A stretch of DNA of 64,000 bases from Mesorhizobium sp. M2E.F.Ca.ET.219.01.1.1 (GCF_004016445.2 NZ_SADT02000002.1:930001-994000); one strand, 5' to 3'; shown: positions 7,722 through 15,707, counted from the first letter of the stretch. Numbers and translations are program-made. Notes: generated from the sequence alone by a model not told the origin.

Positions 7722-9065
7722 ATGTTGACGAAGGTTGTCGACTGGTTCGGCTTCGGCTCGCACGGGCATGACCACGGCGGGCACGATCATGGCGGGCAGG
7801 GGCATGACCATCATGGGGCGCATGGGCACACGCATGGCGTGATCGACGCGACGATCGCCACGACGGAGCGCGGCATCTGGGCGATCAAATGGTCGTTTGT
7901 CATCCTGGCGATAACGGCCGCGCTGCAGCTCGCCGTCGTCCTCTTTTCGGGCAGCGTGGCGCTGCTTGCCGACACCATCCACAACATCGCCGACGCGACG
8001 ACGGCCATCCCGCTCTGGATCGCCTTCATGCTGGCGCGCCGCAGGCCGACCCCAACGTTCACCTACGGTCTCGGTCGCGTCGAGGATCTTGCCGGCATCG
8101 TCATCGTGCTGATCATCCTGGCGAGCGCCCTCGTGGCCGGTTACGAAGCTATCGATCGCCTGCTCGATCCGCAGCCGGTGCGGTTCCTGGGCTGGCTGGC
8201 CGCTGCCGGCGTCATCGGCTTCCTCGGCAATGAGGCGGTGGCCGTCTTCCGCATCCGCGTCGGCCGTCAGATCAACAGCGCGGCCCTGATCGCCGATGGC
8301 TACCACGCGCGCACCGACGGGCTGACCAGCCTTGCCGTCGTTGCCGGTGCGGTTGGCGTCTGGCTTGGCTACCCGCTCGCCGACCCGATCATCGGCCTGC
8401 TGATCACCATCGCTATCTTCGGCATCGTCTGGCAGTCGGCGCGTTCCGTGCTGACGCGCATGCTCGACGGTGTGGAGCCGAGGCTGGTCGACGAGGTTCA
8501 CCACGCCGCCGCACATGTTGCCGGGATCGACAGGGTGGTCGACGCGAAGGCCCGCTGGCTCGGCCATAAGCTGCATGTCGATGTCGAGATCGCGGTCAAT
8601 GACGGGCTGCTGCTTGCCGCCGCCAACAACATCGCCGCTTCGCTCAAGGCCGAGCTCTTCGCGCACATTCCCGCGCTCGACGTCGCCACGGTGCGCTTTG
8701 CCGTGCCCGGGGCCGAGGGTGGCCACCATCACTCGCCTGATCCGTTCCTGGTGTCGGGCAAGCTGGCCAGCGGACTGCTCGAGATCGTCGACACGCCGGA
8801 GGGCGAGCGCATGCGGCTGCGCCTCTCGCGCCACGCCGAGGGCCTGCGGGCAAACGTCGCCATAGAACGCGCCGGCGGCGCCGTCGAAAGCCTGCCGCTG
8901 TCGCCGGTCGGCGGCGACCATCATTATCTGCAAAGCTTGGTCGCGCCGGCCGAGCCGCATGAGTTCAGCGCCAGGCTGCAACTGGCGGCCGGTCAGGACA
9001 GCGAGGACCTGCCCTTCGCCATGGCCGAGCCGGAGGGGCATGACCATGAGCACGCGCATGGGTGA
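7722..9065 (+). CDS. dmeF: Cation diffusion facilitator, DmeF-like Co/Ni exporter
   Basis: Inner-membrane metal/proton antiporter of the CDF family, 447 residues. A His-rich N-terminal loop (about residues 13-40, repeated GHDH/GGHDHGG units) precedes six predicted helices. The metal-site pattern is seen in helix 2 (ADTIHNIADA) and helix 5 (IADGYHARTDGLTS). A cytoplasmic CDF domain follows, then an extra C-terminal region of about 150 residues ending in the His-rich EGHDHEHAHG. An upstream open frame overlaps the repressor gene, but the ATG at 7722 gives the normal N-terminus. Co-transcription with the DmeR-type repressor suggests cobalt/nickel efflux; zinc cannot be excluded. Confidence 0.9.
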   Translation: MLTKVVDWFGFGSHGHDHGGHDHGGQGHDHHGAHGHTHGVIDATIATTERGIWAIKWSFVILAITAALQLAVVLFSGSVALLADTIHNIADATTAIPLWIAFMLARRRPTPTFTYGLGRVEDLAGIVIVLIILASALVAGYEAIDRLLDPQPVRFLGWLAAAGVIGFLGNEAVAVFRIRVGRQINSAALIADGYHARTDGLTSLAVVAGAVGVWLGYPLADPIIGLLITIAIFGIVWQSARSVLTRMLDGVEPRLVDEVHHAAAHVAGIDRVVDAKARWLGHKLHVDVEIAVNDGLLLAAANNIAASLKAELFAHIPALDVATVRFAVPGAEGGHHHSPDPFLVSGKLASGLLEIVDTPEGERMRLRLSRHAEGLRANVAIERAGGAVESLPLSPVGGDHHYLQSLVAPAEPHEFSARLQLAAGQDSEDLPFAMAEPEGHDHEHAHG

Positions 9066-9092
9066 TGGAGAACTGCCGCCGGAAAGGCGCGC

Positions 9093-9308
9093 CTACTGAA
9101 CGGGCGCGCGAGCCATGATAAATTCCAGGGCTTGGTCATAACTGTCGAAATCGTCGACATTGGCGGCAAGCGGCTTGTACTCGCCGCTTACCGCCCAGAC
9201 CTGTTTCCCACCGGTCGAGCTGAGCAGGTAGAAGAACGCAAAGCACCTTTCATCGGCCCAAACGAAGTACAACTCTTCGTTCAGAAGCACTTTTTTCACG
9301 GTTATCAT
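9093..9308 (-). CDS. Hypothetical 71-aa protein
   Basis: Small acidic protein with an alternating beta pattern (MITVKKVLLNEELYFVWAD, then FAFFYLLSS) followed by a helix (DSYDQALEFIMARA). No family is recognised. Composition is normal for a gene, but the ribosome site is weak. It lies convergent with the CDF gene, 27 bases from its end. Confidence 0.5.
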   Translation of the reverse strand: MITVKKVLLNEELYFVWADERCFAFFYLLSSTGGKQVWAVSGEYKPLAANVDDFDSYDQALEFIMARAPVQ

Positions 9309-9390
9309 GGATTGCGCGCGGCTTCAGCGCGATGCCTCACTGTAACAACCGGCCCTATAGCTCGAGATCGTTACGCCGTCCAGCCAGCAT

Positions 9391-10364
9391 TCACCGCACG
9401 CTGATCAGCGCCGTGCCGGCAATCGCCAGCAGCGCGCCGGCCCAGGCGGCTGCGGTCGGCCTTTGCCCGCTGCGCAGCCACACCATCGGCAGGATGATGA
9501 CCGGCATCATCGAGGAAGCGTCGAGATGATGCCGACATTGCCGGTGCGCAACGCGGCCATCAGGCAGGACATGCCGAGCGAGGTGCCGACGAAGGCGGAC
9601 AGCACGGCGAGCCCGACCGTGCCGAACTGGACGGCCTCCCTTTTGCCCTTGCCGAACGGTGTTGCCGTGAGCGCGATGAACAGGATGACGGCCAGGCCGG
9701 AACGCAGCGCCATGGCCGTGAACGGCTCGACGCCGGCAGCCATGGCGGGCCTGGCCAGAAGGGTGCCGATCGCCTGGCCGAGCACCGTCGTGACGCCAAG
9801 CACGATGCCTGGTCCCATGCGGCCGGTGAGCGGCGGGCCGGGCACAGTGCTGACCGGCACGGTGGAAGGGGTGACGACCGGCATCGCCGGCGCCAGGTCG
9901 CCGCGCTTGAGGAAGCGCCGCGGCATGCCGATGGCAAGCACGATGCCCGCCAGCACCAGCGCCACGCCCAGCGCCTGCCAGCGGCTGATGGTTTCGCCGA
10001 GCACCAGATAGCCGAGCGCCAGGGCAAATGGCGAGGTGAGCGAGAAGAGCAGCGCCGTGATGCGCGGGCCGACCGAATAGATGGTGGCGAAATAGGTCGT
10101 GCTGGCGATGCTGATGCCGGCGAAGCTCGACCCGGCGAGCAGCCAGAACTCCCTCGCGCCGATCGTGTGCCAGCCGCCGATCGCCAGCGACACCGAGCCG
10201 GTCATCACGAAGGTGGCGAGCATCTGCCAGCGGGCAAGCTGGAGCAGGGGGACCCGCCCCTTGAGCTCGCTGAGGAACATGGAGCTCAGCGCGCTGCACA
10301 AGGCGGCGGTGACGGCAAGGGCTTCGGAGACGAACATGGCTGCTGGCGGTTGCGGCGATTCCAC
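9391..10364 (-). pseudogene. EamA/DMT-family permease broken by a single-base frameshift
   Basis: Ten-helix drug/metabolite transporter of the EamA family. Reading from the GTG at 10364 (or the ATG at 10337) the frame runs through both EamA repeats, for example LLFSLTSPFALALGYLVLGE, to GNVGIISTLPR and then hits TGA near 9504-9509. The missing end is intact in another frame: SSMMPVIILPMVWLRSG continuing to TALISVR and a stop at 9391. The junction reads ACGCTTCCTCG where ACGCTTTCCTCG would restore STLSSMMPV, so one T is missing around 9513-9518. Without the last helix the protein is probably inactive. A sequencing error is the main alternative. Upstream of it are a VOC gene and a TetR regulator. 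Confidence 0.85.
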
Positions 10365-10551
10365 CCTGGATTGGGCAGGCGCCGATGCTTACGCCAGCTC
10401 GCCGCAATGCGCTAGCCGGACCGGCGGCCGCAGGACATGCTCCGAGATATCAAGTCGAGGACAAGGGCGGGCTTGGCCCGAACACGGGAGCGACGGGGCG
10501 GGTGCCCCGCCGCTTCCAGAGTGTCGTTCCGGCAAGGGCGATACGGACAGT

Positions 10552-10956
10552 CTATTGCATGGCTGCGGGGTTCATCCACAGGAACTCCCAGACATTGCCA
10601 TCCGGGTCTTCGATGTGACGGTTGAACATGAAGCCGAGATCCTGCGCCGGGTTGGGATCGGCGCGGCCGCCCGCCGCAACGCCTTTCTCGATGACCGCGC
10701 TGACCGCGTCTTTGCTGTCGACGGTCAGCGCGATCAGCATTTGGCTCTCGCGCTTGGCATCGCCTATCGGACGGGCTGTGAACTGGCTGTAGTGCTGGTG
10801 CGTCAGCAACATGACCCCGATCGATTCGGAGAACATGATCGAGCTGGCTTGGTCGTTCGAGAACTGCGGGTTGAGCGTGCCGCCGATCGCGAGATAAAAC
10901 TTGGTCGCTGCCTGCAGATCGCGCACTGGCAGATTGAGGAAGAGCATCTGGGTCAT
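10552..10956 (-). CDS. VOC (glyoxalase/bleomycin resistance) family protein
   Basis: A 134-residue single VOC module, typically a metal-dependent dimer or a ligand-binding protein. It begins MTQMLFLNLPVRDLQAATKF and ends with the conserved NRHIEDPDGNVWEFLWM strand that carries the metal-binding Glu. It resembles the lactoylglutathione-lyase-like group often called PhnB-like, but the substrate is unknown. It is divergent from a TetR regulator, and the 104 bases between them contain repeated operator-like sequences, so this gene is the likely target of that repressor. Confidence 0.9.
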   Translation of the reverse strand: MTQMLFLNLPVRDLQAATKFYLAIGGTLNPQFSNDQASSIMFSESIGVMLLTHQHYSQFTARPIGDAKRESQMLIALTVDSKDAVSAVIEKGVAAGGRADPNPAQDLGFMFNRHIEDPDGNVWEFLWMNPAAMQ

Positions 10957-10984
10957 CGGATTGAAACCTCCGTTTCATTGACGG

Positions 10985-11046
10985 GTACTAGTCAGTCTAG
11001 TACTGTAGGGGTGACTATCATAAGGGAACGGTACCGTCTAGTACTG
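10985..11046. promoter_or_regulatory. Candidate TetR operators between the VOC and TetR genes
   Basis: A perfect inverted repeat GTACTAG-N5-CTAGTAC covers 10985-11003. The sequence GTCTAGTACTG occurs twice in direct orientation, at 10995-11005 and 11036-11046, starts 41 bases apart (about four helical turns). Both sit between the divergent genes, where a TetR repressor would be expected to bind. Confidence 0.55.
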
Positions 11047-11059
11047 ATCATGAGGCGTC

Positions 11060-11692
11060 ATGAAAATTGCTGTTGAGACCAGATCGGCCCGCAAGGACCG
11101 TGAGATCATCGAGGCGGCGACCGCCGCGTTCATCGCCAAGGGCTATGATGGGACCAGCATGGAGGAGATCGCCACCAGGGCAAGTGCTTCCAAGCAGACT
11201 GTCTACAAGCACTTCAAGGACAAGGAGACGCTTTTCACCGAAGTCGTGGAGTCCACCGCTTCTCAGGTCAACGACGTTGTCGAGTCCGTGACGATGCTGC
11301 TTTCCGAGGCAAAATTCCTGGAGGGCGGCCTGCAGCAGCTTGCCCGGCGATTGACCACGACGCTGATGAACGACGAGTTGCTGAAGCTCCGGCGTCTGAT
11401 TATCGCCAATGCCGATCGGATGCCGCAGCTTGGCCGTAGCTGGTACGACAAAGGCTTTGAGCGCATGCTTGCCTCGGTGGCGGAGTGCTTTGAAAAGCTC
11501 ACCAGCCGAGGTCTGTTGCAGACCGGCGATCCCCGTTTGGCGGCCAGCCATTTCTTCGGCATGCTGCTTTGGATCCCGATGAACGAAGCCATGTTCACCG
11601 GGAGCAACCCGCGCTCGAAAGCCGACCTTGAGCGCCACGCCGATGCCTCGGTCGAAGCGTTCCTTGCCGCCTATGGGGCACGCTCGAAATAG
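11060..11692 (+). CDS. TetR/AcrR-family regulator
   Basis: A 210-residue repressor. The N-terminal DNA-binding domain is typical: DREIIEAATAAFIAKGYDG, TSMEEIATRASASKQTVYKHFKDKE (residues about 34-58). The C-terminal ligand domain (IIANADRMPQLGRSWYDKGF, then AASHFFGMLLW) matches the AcrR-type C-terminal family common in rhizobia. It is divergent from the VOC gene, with likely operators in the gap. It may also affect the dienelactone-hydrolase-like gene 140 bases downstream. The inducer is unknown. Confidence 0.95.
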   Translation: MKIAVETRSARKDREIIEAATAAFIAKGYDGTSMEEIATRASASKQTVYKHFKDKETLFTEVVESTASQVNDVVESVTMLLSEAKFLEGGLQQLARRLTTTLMNDELLKLRRLIIANADRMPQLGRSWYDKGFERMLASVAECFEKLTSRGLLQTGDPRLAASHFFGMLLWIPMNEAMFTGSNPRSKADLERHADASVEAFLAAYGARSK

Positions 11693-11833
11693 TCGCGCCG
11701 CCTGGCACGATCTGCGCAGCGCAACGAGCCGCGTTACGTCTCCTGGTGTCGCAGGAGGTCGGCCGGCCTCAGTCAGTTAAGCAGCGCCTGAGAGTCCAAC
11801 TCGATCGGCTAGGGGACGGTGGAGGGAAAGCGA

Positions 11834-12412
11834 ATGGCTACTATCGTACTCTTTCACTCGGTGCTGGGCCTTCGGGCGGTGGAGCAGCAAGCCGCTGAGC
11901 GCATGCGAGGCGCGGGCCATGATGTTGTGACGCCGGACCTATACGCGGGATTAACGGCGCCGTCGGTCGACGAAGGGCTTGACCTGATGGGCAACGTCGG
12001 GTGGGAAACCATCTGCGGCCGTGCCAGGGCGGCGCTCCTCCAGACTTCTCGAGACGCGGTGCTCGCAGGCCATTCGATGGGAGCTGGGGTGGTCAGTGCC
12101 GTTTGGCCGGAAAGAATCGCTGCCGCGGGCGTTGTGCTGCTGCATGGCCTTGCCGATATTCCCACAAATGTTCGTCGACACATTCCGGTCGCGGTCCACG
12201 TCGCCGACCCGGATGGGTTTGCGCTGCCTGAACAAGTTGCCGGCTGGTCGGCGGCGGCAAAACGCAGCCAAGTCAAGGCGGAGATTTTCACCTATCCAGG
12301 GATCGGCCATTTCTACACCGATCGAGCGCTGCCGGACTACGATGCGCCCGCAGCCGAACTGACTTGGTCGCGCGTTCTGGCTTTCCTGGAAACGATCGCA
12401 CGAAAGACTTGA
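11834..12412 (+). CDS. Dienelactone hydrolase-like alpha/beta hydrolase
   Basis: A 192-residue cytoplasmic hydrolase of the dienelactone hydrolase group. It begins MATIVLFHSVLGLRAVEQQA. The nucleophile elbow is AGHSMGAGVV, with Ser in place of the Cys of classical dienelactone hydrolase. A probable acid residue lies in HVADPDGF and the catalytic His in GIGHFYTD. The start at 11834 follows GGAGGG; an in-frame GTG five codons earlier contains that site and is less likely. The substrate is unknown. Same strand as the TetR gene. Confidence 0.86.
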   Translation: MATIVLFHSVLGLRAVEQQAAERMRGAGHDVVTPDLYAGLTAPSVDEGLDLMGNVGWETICGRARAALLQTSRDAVLAGHSMGAGVVSAVWPERIAAAGVVLLHGLADIPTNVRRHIPVAVHVADPDGFALPEQVAGWSAAAKRSQVKAEIFTYPGIGHFYTDRALPDYDAPAAELTWSRVLAFLETIARKT

Positions 12413-12447
12413 AACGGTTCGGTGATGCTGTGAGACGCTGAATCGTT

Positions 12448-13080
12448 CTAGACGGTGCCGGCCCGCGGCGAGGGCAAACGGAAGATCGAGCACGCGGCGG
12501 CGATCAGCGCCGCCACCGTGACCAGCAGCACCGCCAGGCTGGGCAGGTGGAAGACAATGTCTTGCCATCTGGGCTCGATCACCGCGCCGGTGCTGAAAGC
12601 CTCGCCGCTGTATTGGCACAGGATCCAGGATGCGCCGCTGCGCACCATGTCTGCGTCGATGTCGGAGATCAGCGCCTTCGCCTGGTGCCCCGCCGCTGGC
12701 ATCGTCGCCATATAGGCGAGCAGCGCCTTGGCGGTGGCGAGATAGGCGTGGCTGCATTCGTTGAACGGGCTCTCCTCGTCGCCGAGGCTTCCCGGCATCA
12801 GGCCCCAGAGGCAGTAGGTGAATTGCAGATTGCCGTGGTTGTAGAGCCGCCGGAAAGTCGGGTCGGTGACGGTCTGGCGTTGGGCAAGGTCGAGGATGTC
12901 GCCGCGGTAGCGCGCGATCACCGCCATCTGGCCATGGGTCAGGCTTGGGATCTGGATGCCTGGGGGAGGCGTGGCGGACGAGCCGCTATGGGCTTCGGCC
13001 GGGAGGGCGATCAGAAGTGACTGCCAGATCGCTAAAAAGAAGACGGCGGCCAAGGCGAGGAACCGTGGCGGCTGACGCAT
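12448..13080 (-). CDS. Membrane-anchored periplasmic protein encoded with cbtBA
   Basis: A 210-residue protein with an N-terminal signal-like helix (FLALAAVFFLAIWQSLLIAL ending in PAEAHS), a periplasmic domain of about 120 residues with several Cys and His (FTYCLWG, FNECSHAYL, WILCQYSG), and a C-terminal membrane helix (LAVLLVTVAALIAAACSIF). The ATG at 13080 lies 4 bases after the cbtA stop, so it is almost certainly the third gene of the riboswitch-led cobalt operon. I do not recognise a family. Its position suggests a role in cobalt or cobalamin-linked metal handling, but that is guilt by association only. Confidence 0.75.
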   Translation of the reverse strand: MRQPPRFLALAAVFFLAIWQSLLIALPAEAHSGSSATPPPGIQIPSLTHGQMAVIARYRGDILDLAQRQTVTDPTFRRLYNHGNLQFTYCLWGLMPGSLGDEESPFNECSHAYLATAKALLAYMATMPAAGHQAKALISDIDADMVRSGASWILCQYSGEAFSTGAVIEPRWQDIVFHLPSLAVLLVTVAALIAAACSIFRLPSPRAGTV

Positions 13081-13084
13081 GGGT

Positions 13085-13825
13085 TTAGGCGTAGCGGCGG
13101 GTGGGGCCGCGCTGGTCGCGCACCGCGACCACGCGCTCGGCAACCGCGCCGAAGCCGAGCCCGACGACGGCCCATAGCACCAGCTGGATGCCGAGCGAGG
13201 CGACGCGGAACTGCCACAGCACCGTCGCCGAGAAGTTCTCCGGCACTTCATTGACGTCGGGCAGGGCCGCCTTCACCAGCGCGAAGACGACGAGGAAGGC
13301 GAGCCCGGCCACGATCGAGGCGTTCCAGGCGCCGAGCCTGCTCCACAGCCGCTGCGCCAGCCCGACCGCCGCCACCATCGCCGCGATCGAGATGACGATC
13401 ATGATGAAGAACAGTTCGGTGCGGTAGGCGATGGTTTCGGGATTGCCGACCGCGGGCGGGTTCGCCGGGTATTTGAGGCTGGGCACCACGATAACGGCGA
13501 GGAAGCCGAGCAGCGCCAGCAGCGCCGAGGTGCCGCGCGGACCGAGCGAGCCCAGCCGGCCATAGGCATAGGCAAAGACCAGCGAGAACAACCCGCCAAG
13601 GGCCGCGCCATAGACCAGCACGCCGGTTGCGAGACCGATGCCGGCTTGAACGGCGCGGCTGACCATCTCGGGTTCCGGCGTCTCGCCGGCCGCCTGGGCC
13701 TGCTGTTCCTCAAAGGCGATCGCCTTGTCGACCGGCGGCTCGCCATAGACGCGGGCGAAGGCAAACGCCAGAATCCCCGCCACCAGCCCGACAAGCATGC
13801 CGCGCAGCAAGAGTTTTCCGACCAT
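13085..13825 (-). CDS. cbtA: CbtA, cobalt transporter subunit
   Basis: A 246-residue integral membrane protein matching CbtA, the larger part of the B12-regulated cobalt uptake pair CbtAB. About six hydrophobic helices are visible, starting MVGKLLLRGMLVGLVAGILA and including GIGLATGVLVYGAALGGLF and LVVFALVKAALPDVNEVPEN. Family knowledge predicts cobalt import for cobalamin synthesis. It lies downstream of cbtB but is separated from it by two tandem palindromic repeats, and overlaps functionally with the next gene only 4 bases away. The cobalamin riboswitch upstream of cbtB supports the identification. Confidence 0.88.
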   Translation of the reverse strand: MVGKLLLRGMLVGLVAGILAFAFARVYGEPPVDKAIAFEEQQAQAAGETPEPEMVSRAVQAGIGLATGVLVYGAALGGLFSLVFAYAYGRLGSLGPRGTSALLALLGFLAVIVVPSLKYPANPPAVGNPETIAYRTELFFIMIVISIAAMVAAVGLAQRLWSRLGAWNASIVAGLAFLVVFALVKAALPDVNEVPENFSATVLWQFRVASLGIQLVLWAVVGLGFGAVAERVVAVRDQRGPTRRYA

Positions 13826-13840
13826 GTCAGAGTCCCTTCA

Positions 13841-14019
13841 AGCAATTCCCGGAAAAATTCGAAGCGTTTTTCCGTTCGGAATTGCGTTAGACCAAAACTC
13901 AGAACGGCTCAGCGATGCCCAACCGCTCCAGAGCAATTCCAGGAAAAGTGTGGAACGGTTTCCGTCCGGAATTGCGTCAGACCAAAACCTGGGACGGTTC
14001 AGCCTTCCCCGAACCGCTC
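13841..14019. repeat. Two tandem copies of a RIME-like repeat between cbtB and cbtA
   Basis: Copy 1 (13841-13929) and copy 2 (about 13932-14019) share GCAATTCC-GGAAAA, CCGGAATTGCGT-AGACCAAAAC and an ACCGCTCC end. Each holds an inverted pair, GCAATTCC against GGAATTGC. Copy 2 ends at the cbtB stop codon. Placed inside an operon, they could fold in the message and change the ratio of CbtB to CbtA. Confidence 0.78.
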
Positions 14020-14229
14020 CTAGTGGCAGGGGAAGCCGAGCAGGTGGCGGCCGTCATGCACGAATTCGTGCACCGCCGTGCCACGGATCAGCGACGTCGC
14101 GCCTTCTTCCGCGCCAACGAAATAGATCATCAGCATCAGCATCAGGCCGGCGAAGATCGCCCAAGGCAGAAGCTCGCGAACCGGAATCGCAACCGGACCG
14201 TAGCTGGGGGCGAAGGTGGTGTCGGACAT
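14020..14229 (-). CDS. cbtB: CbtB, small cobalt transporter subunit
   Basis: A 69-residue protein with one membrane helix (LLPWAIFAGLMLMLMIYFVG) and a His-rich tail (VHEFVHDGRHLLGFPCH), exactly the CbtB pattern: a single helix and C-terminal metal-binding His residues. It works with CbtA in cobalt uptake. It is the first gene after the cobalamin riboswitch, with GGGAG ahead of the ATG. The two repeats downstream separate it from cbtA. Confidence 0.9.
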   Translation of the reverse strand: MSDTTFAPSYGPVAIPVRELLPWAIFAGLMLMLMIYFVGAEEGATSLIRGTAVHEFVHDGRHLLGFPCH

Positions 14230-14261
14230 ATTGAGCTCCCTTGGGATACTGCGTCCCGTTG

Positions 14262-14382
14262 ATCCAACTATGCTGCGGAATAAGGCCTGACTCTCGGCTG
14301 GTGCCGATCACAGTGGCGCGACCGTGCCGGACTCGCACCGGCTTCCAATCCCGTATAGCGCTAAAACACTTGTCAGCACTTC
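14262..14382 (-). promoter_or_regulatory. Cobalamin (B12) riboswitch upstream of cbtB
   Basis: On the minus strand the leader carries the conserved core of the cobalamin aptamer: GCCGGTGCGAGTCCGGC, then GCCACTGTGATC (14306-14317 region) and the B12 box GCCGAGAGTCAGGCC at 14284-14298. It precedes cbtB by about 50 bases, which include GGGACGCAGTATCCC, a hairpin ending next to the GGGAG ribosome site. Known behaviour is repression when adenosylcobalamin is abundant, which fits a cobalt importer. Exact ends are approximate. Confidence 0.86.
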
Positions 14383-14457
14383 GTTCGCCTGTCAACGACA
14401 TATAATGGCCAACGCGGCTTCGCGCGGCCGAAATTCACTGGACCACGGAGTTTTGGG

Positions 14458-15027
14458 ATGTTCGCCCGCCTGACGATGATCGCAAGCGGCGCGACGGAAG
14501 CCACGCGCAAGGGCCGGTTCCCGAAGGACGAGGCGCCGGAGCCCAGCGCCTTCGACCGCGCCGGCGCGGTCGCTTCGTCGCTGCGCCGGGCCGACCGCGT
14601 CTGGACAAGTCCGGCGCTTGCCGCGCGCAGGACGGCCGAGGCGCTCGGCCTTGACGCGGCGGTCGAGCCGCTGCTTGCCGAGCAGGATTTTGGCCGCTGG
14701 GCCGGCAAAAGCTTCGAGGCGATGCAGGCTGAGGACCCGGAAGGCATGGCGGCTTGGTTCTCCGATCCCGGCGCAGCACCCCATGGCGGCGAATCGCTTG
14801 CGGCGGTGGCCCGGCGCGGTGCTGCGCTGATGGAGCGGCTGGCCGGCGAGAGCGGCCACACCATCGCGCTCACCCATGCCGTGCCGATCCGCGCCGTGAT
14901 CGTGCATGTGCTGGGCGCGCCGCTCTCCTCGGTCTGGAAGATCGACATCGAGCCGCTGTCGCTCACCGAGTTCCGCAGCGACGGCCGCCGCTGGGTGCTG
15001 CATGCGAGCGGCGTAGTCGCCGGCTGA
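14458..15027 (+). CDS. Histidine phosphatase-like protein with altered catalytic motif
   Basis: A 189-residue protein with the fold pattern of the phosphoglycerate mutase-like (histidine phosphatase) superfamily: VWTSPALAARRTAEALGLDA, EQDFGRWAGKSFEAMQAEDP, PHGGESLAAVARR and the second-histidine strand IALTHAVPIRAVIVHVLG. The first strand reads LTMIASGATEATR, so the usual Arg-His-Gly is Ala-Ser-Gly and the phospho-accepting His is absent. The gene is divergent from the riboswitch-controlled cbtBA operon. Such proteins are often found near cobalt and cobalamin genes, where CobC-like phosphatases act, but this one may not be an active phosphatase. Confidence 0.83.
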   Translation: MFARLTMIASGATEATRKGRFPKDEAPEPSAFDRAGAVASSLRRADRVWTSPALAARRTAEALGLDAAVEPLLAEQDFGRWAGKSFEAMQAEDPEGMAAWFSDPGAAPHGGESLAAVARRGAALMERLAGESGHTIALTHAVPIRAVIVHVLGAPLSSVWKIDIEPLSLTEFRSDGRRWVLHASGVVAG

Positions 15028-15194
15028 ACAGTCGGGCACGGGTCGGTCCCCGCGCGGATCCTGTCGAGCTTCGACAACCGCGCGCAGGCATATCAAGGCT
15101 CCGTCGTTTCAGCGATCGCTAACGGAACGGAAACGCCTTGCTGCTATGGTGCTGCCCCGTGGCGAGGAGAGCCTTGCCTTAGGAGCCGTCGGAA

Positions 15195-15467
15195 ATGGCC
15201 AATTATCCCGAGACCGAGCGCCGTCTTCATGCGCGCGAATTCGTGCTCAAGGAAGCCACGATCATTGCCGGGGCCGTCAGGATCGGCTGCTCGGTCAGGA
15301 ACCAGCACGAGCAGGGCGCGGAACTGCGCGTCGCCGCCGATACGCAGATCCCGGAGCGCTTCCTGCTCGAGGTCCCAGCCGACGATACGACCTATCGCGC
15401 CTTGGTGCGGTGGCGGCGCAACGACCGCATCGGCGTGGCGCTCTACAGCAACGCGCCGAAGGACTGA
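15195..15467 (+). CDS. PilZ-domain-like protein
   Basis: A 90-residue protein resembling a single PilZ domain, the c-di-GMP-binding beta barrel. ERRLHAREFVLKEATII matches the start of such domains, with an RRxxxR-like basic motif, followed by SVRNQHEQGAELRV in place of the usual (D/N)xSxxG loop, and VRWRRNDRIGVALYS at the end. The loop is divergent, so c-di-GMP binding is uncertain. The ATG at 15195 has AGGAG upstream. Stand-alone PilZ-like proteins of this size are common in rhizobia. Confidence 0.74.
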   Translation: MANYPETERRLHAREFVLKEATIIAGAVRIGCSVRNQHEQGAELRVAADTQIPERFLLEVPADDTTYRALVRWRRNDRIGVALYSNAPKD

Positions 15468-15589
15468 CGCGCGGCCCGCCGCTCAGCAATTCGTGACTTG
15501 AACCTGCCCGCGCGGCGTGCAGCCCGGCACATGGGGAACGCAACCGTGGCGCGTGCGTTCATGAGGGCCGATCAACTGGGACTTCACGC

Positions 15590-15679
15590 ATGAGCAGGAC
15601 AGCCGTTTGGGTGGCGCTGATCGCTATCGTTCTCGTGGGCCTCTATTTGTTGCAAGCCAATGGCCTGATCAAATTCTGA
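15590..15679 (+). CDS. Putative 29-aa membrane micro-protein
   Basis: ATG to TGA, 29 residues, with one hydrophobic helix (VALIAIVLVGLYLLQANG). The ribosome site (GGGAC) is poor. The composition resembles other rhizobial micro-ORFs such as the one at 57297. It could be a chance frame. Confidence 0.35.
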   Translation: MSRTAVWVALIAIVLVGLYLLQANGLIKF

Positions 15680-15707
15680 TGCGGCGGGGCGCAGCGCGTT
15701 CGCCGGG

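Noticed and set aside
7431..9059. 542-codon open frame on the minus strand
   Set aside because: Antisense to the CDF exporter; composition is Arg/Asp/Gly/Gln noise typical of the complement of a high-GC gene.
10412..10978. 188-codon minus frame over the VOC gene
   Set aside because: Overlaps the VOC gene in another frame and lacks a ribosome site; the VOC reading has family motifs.
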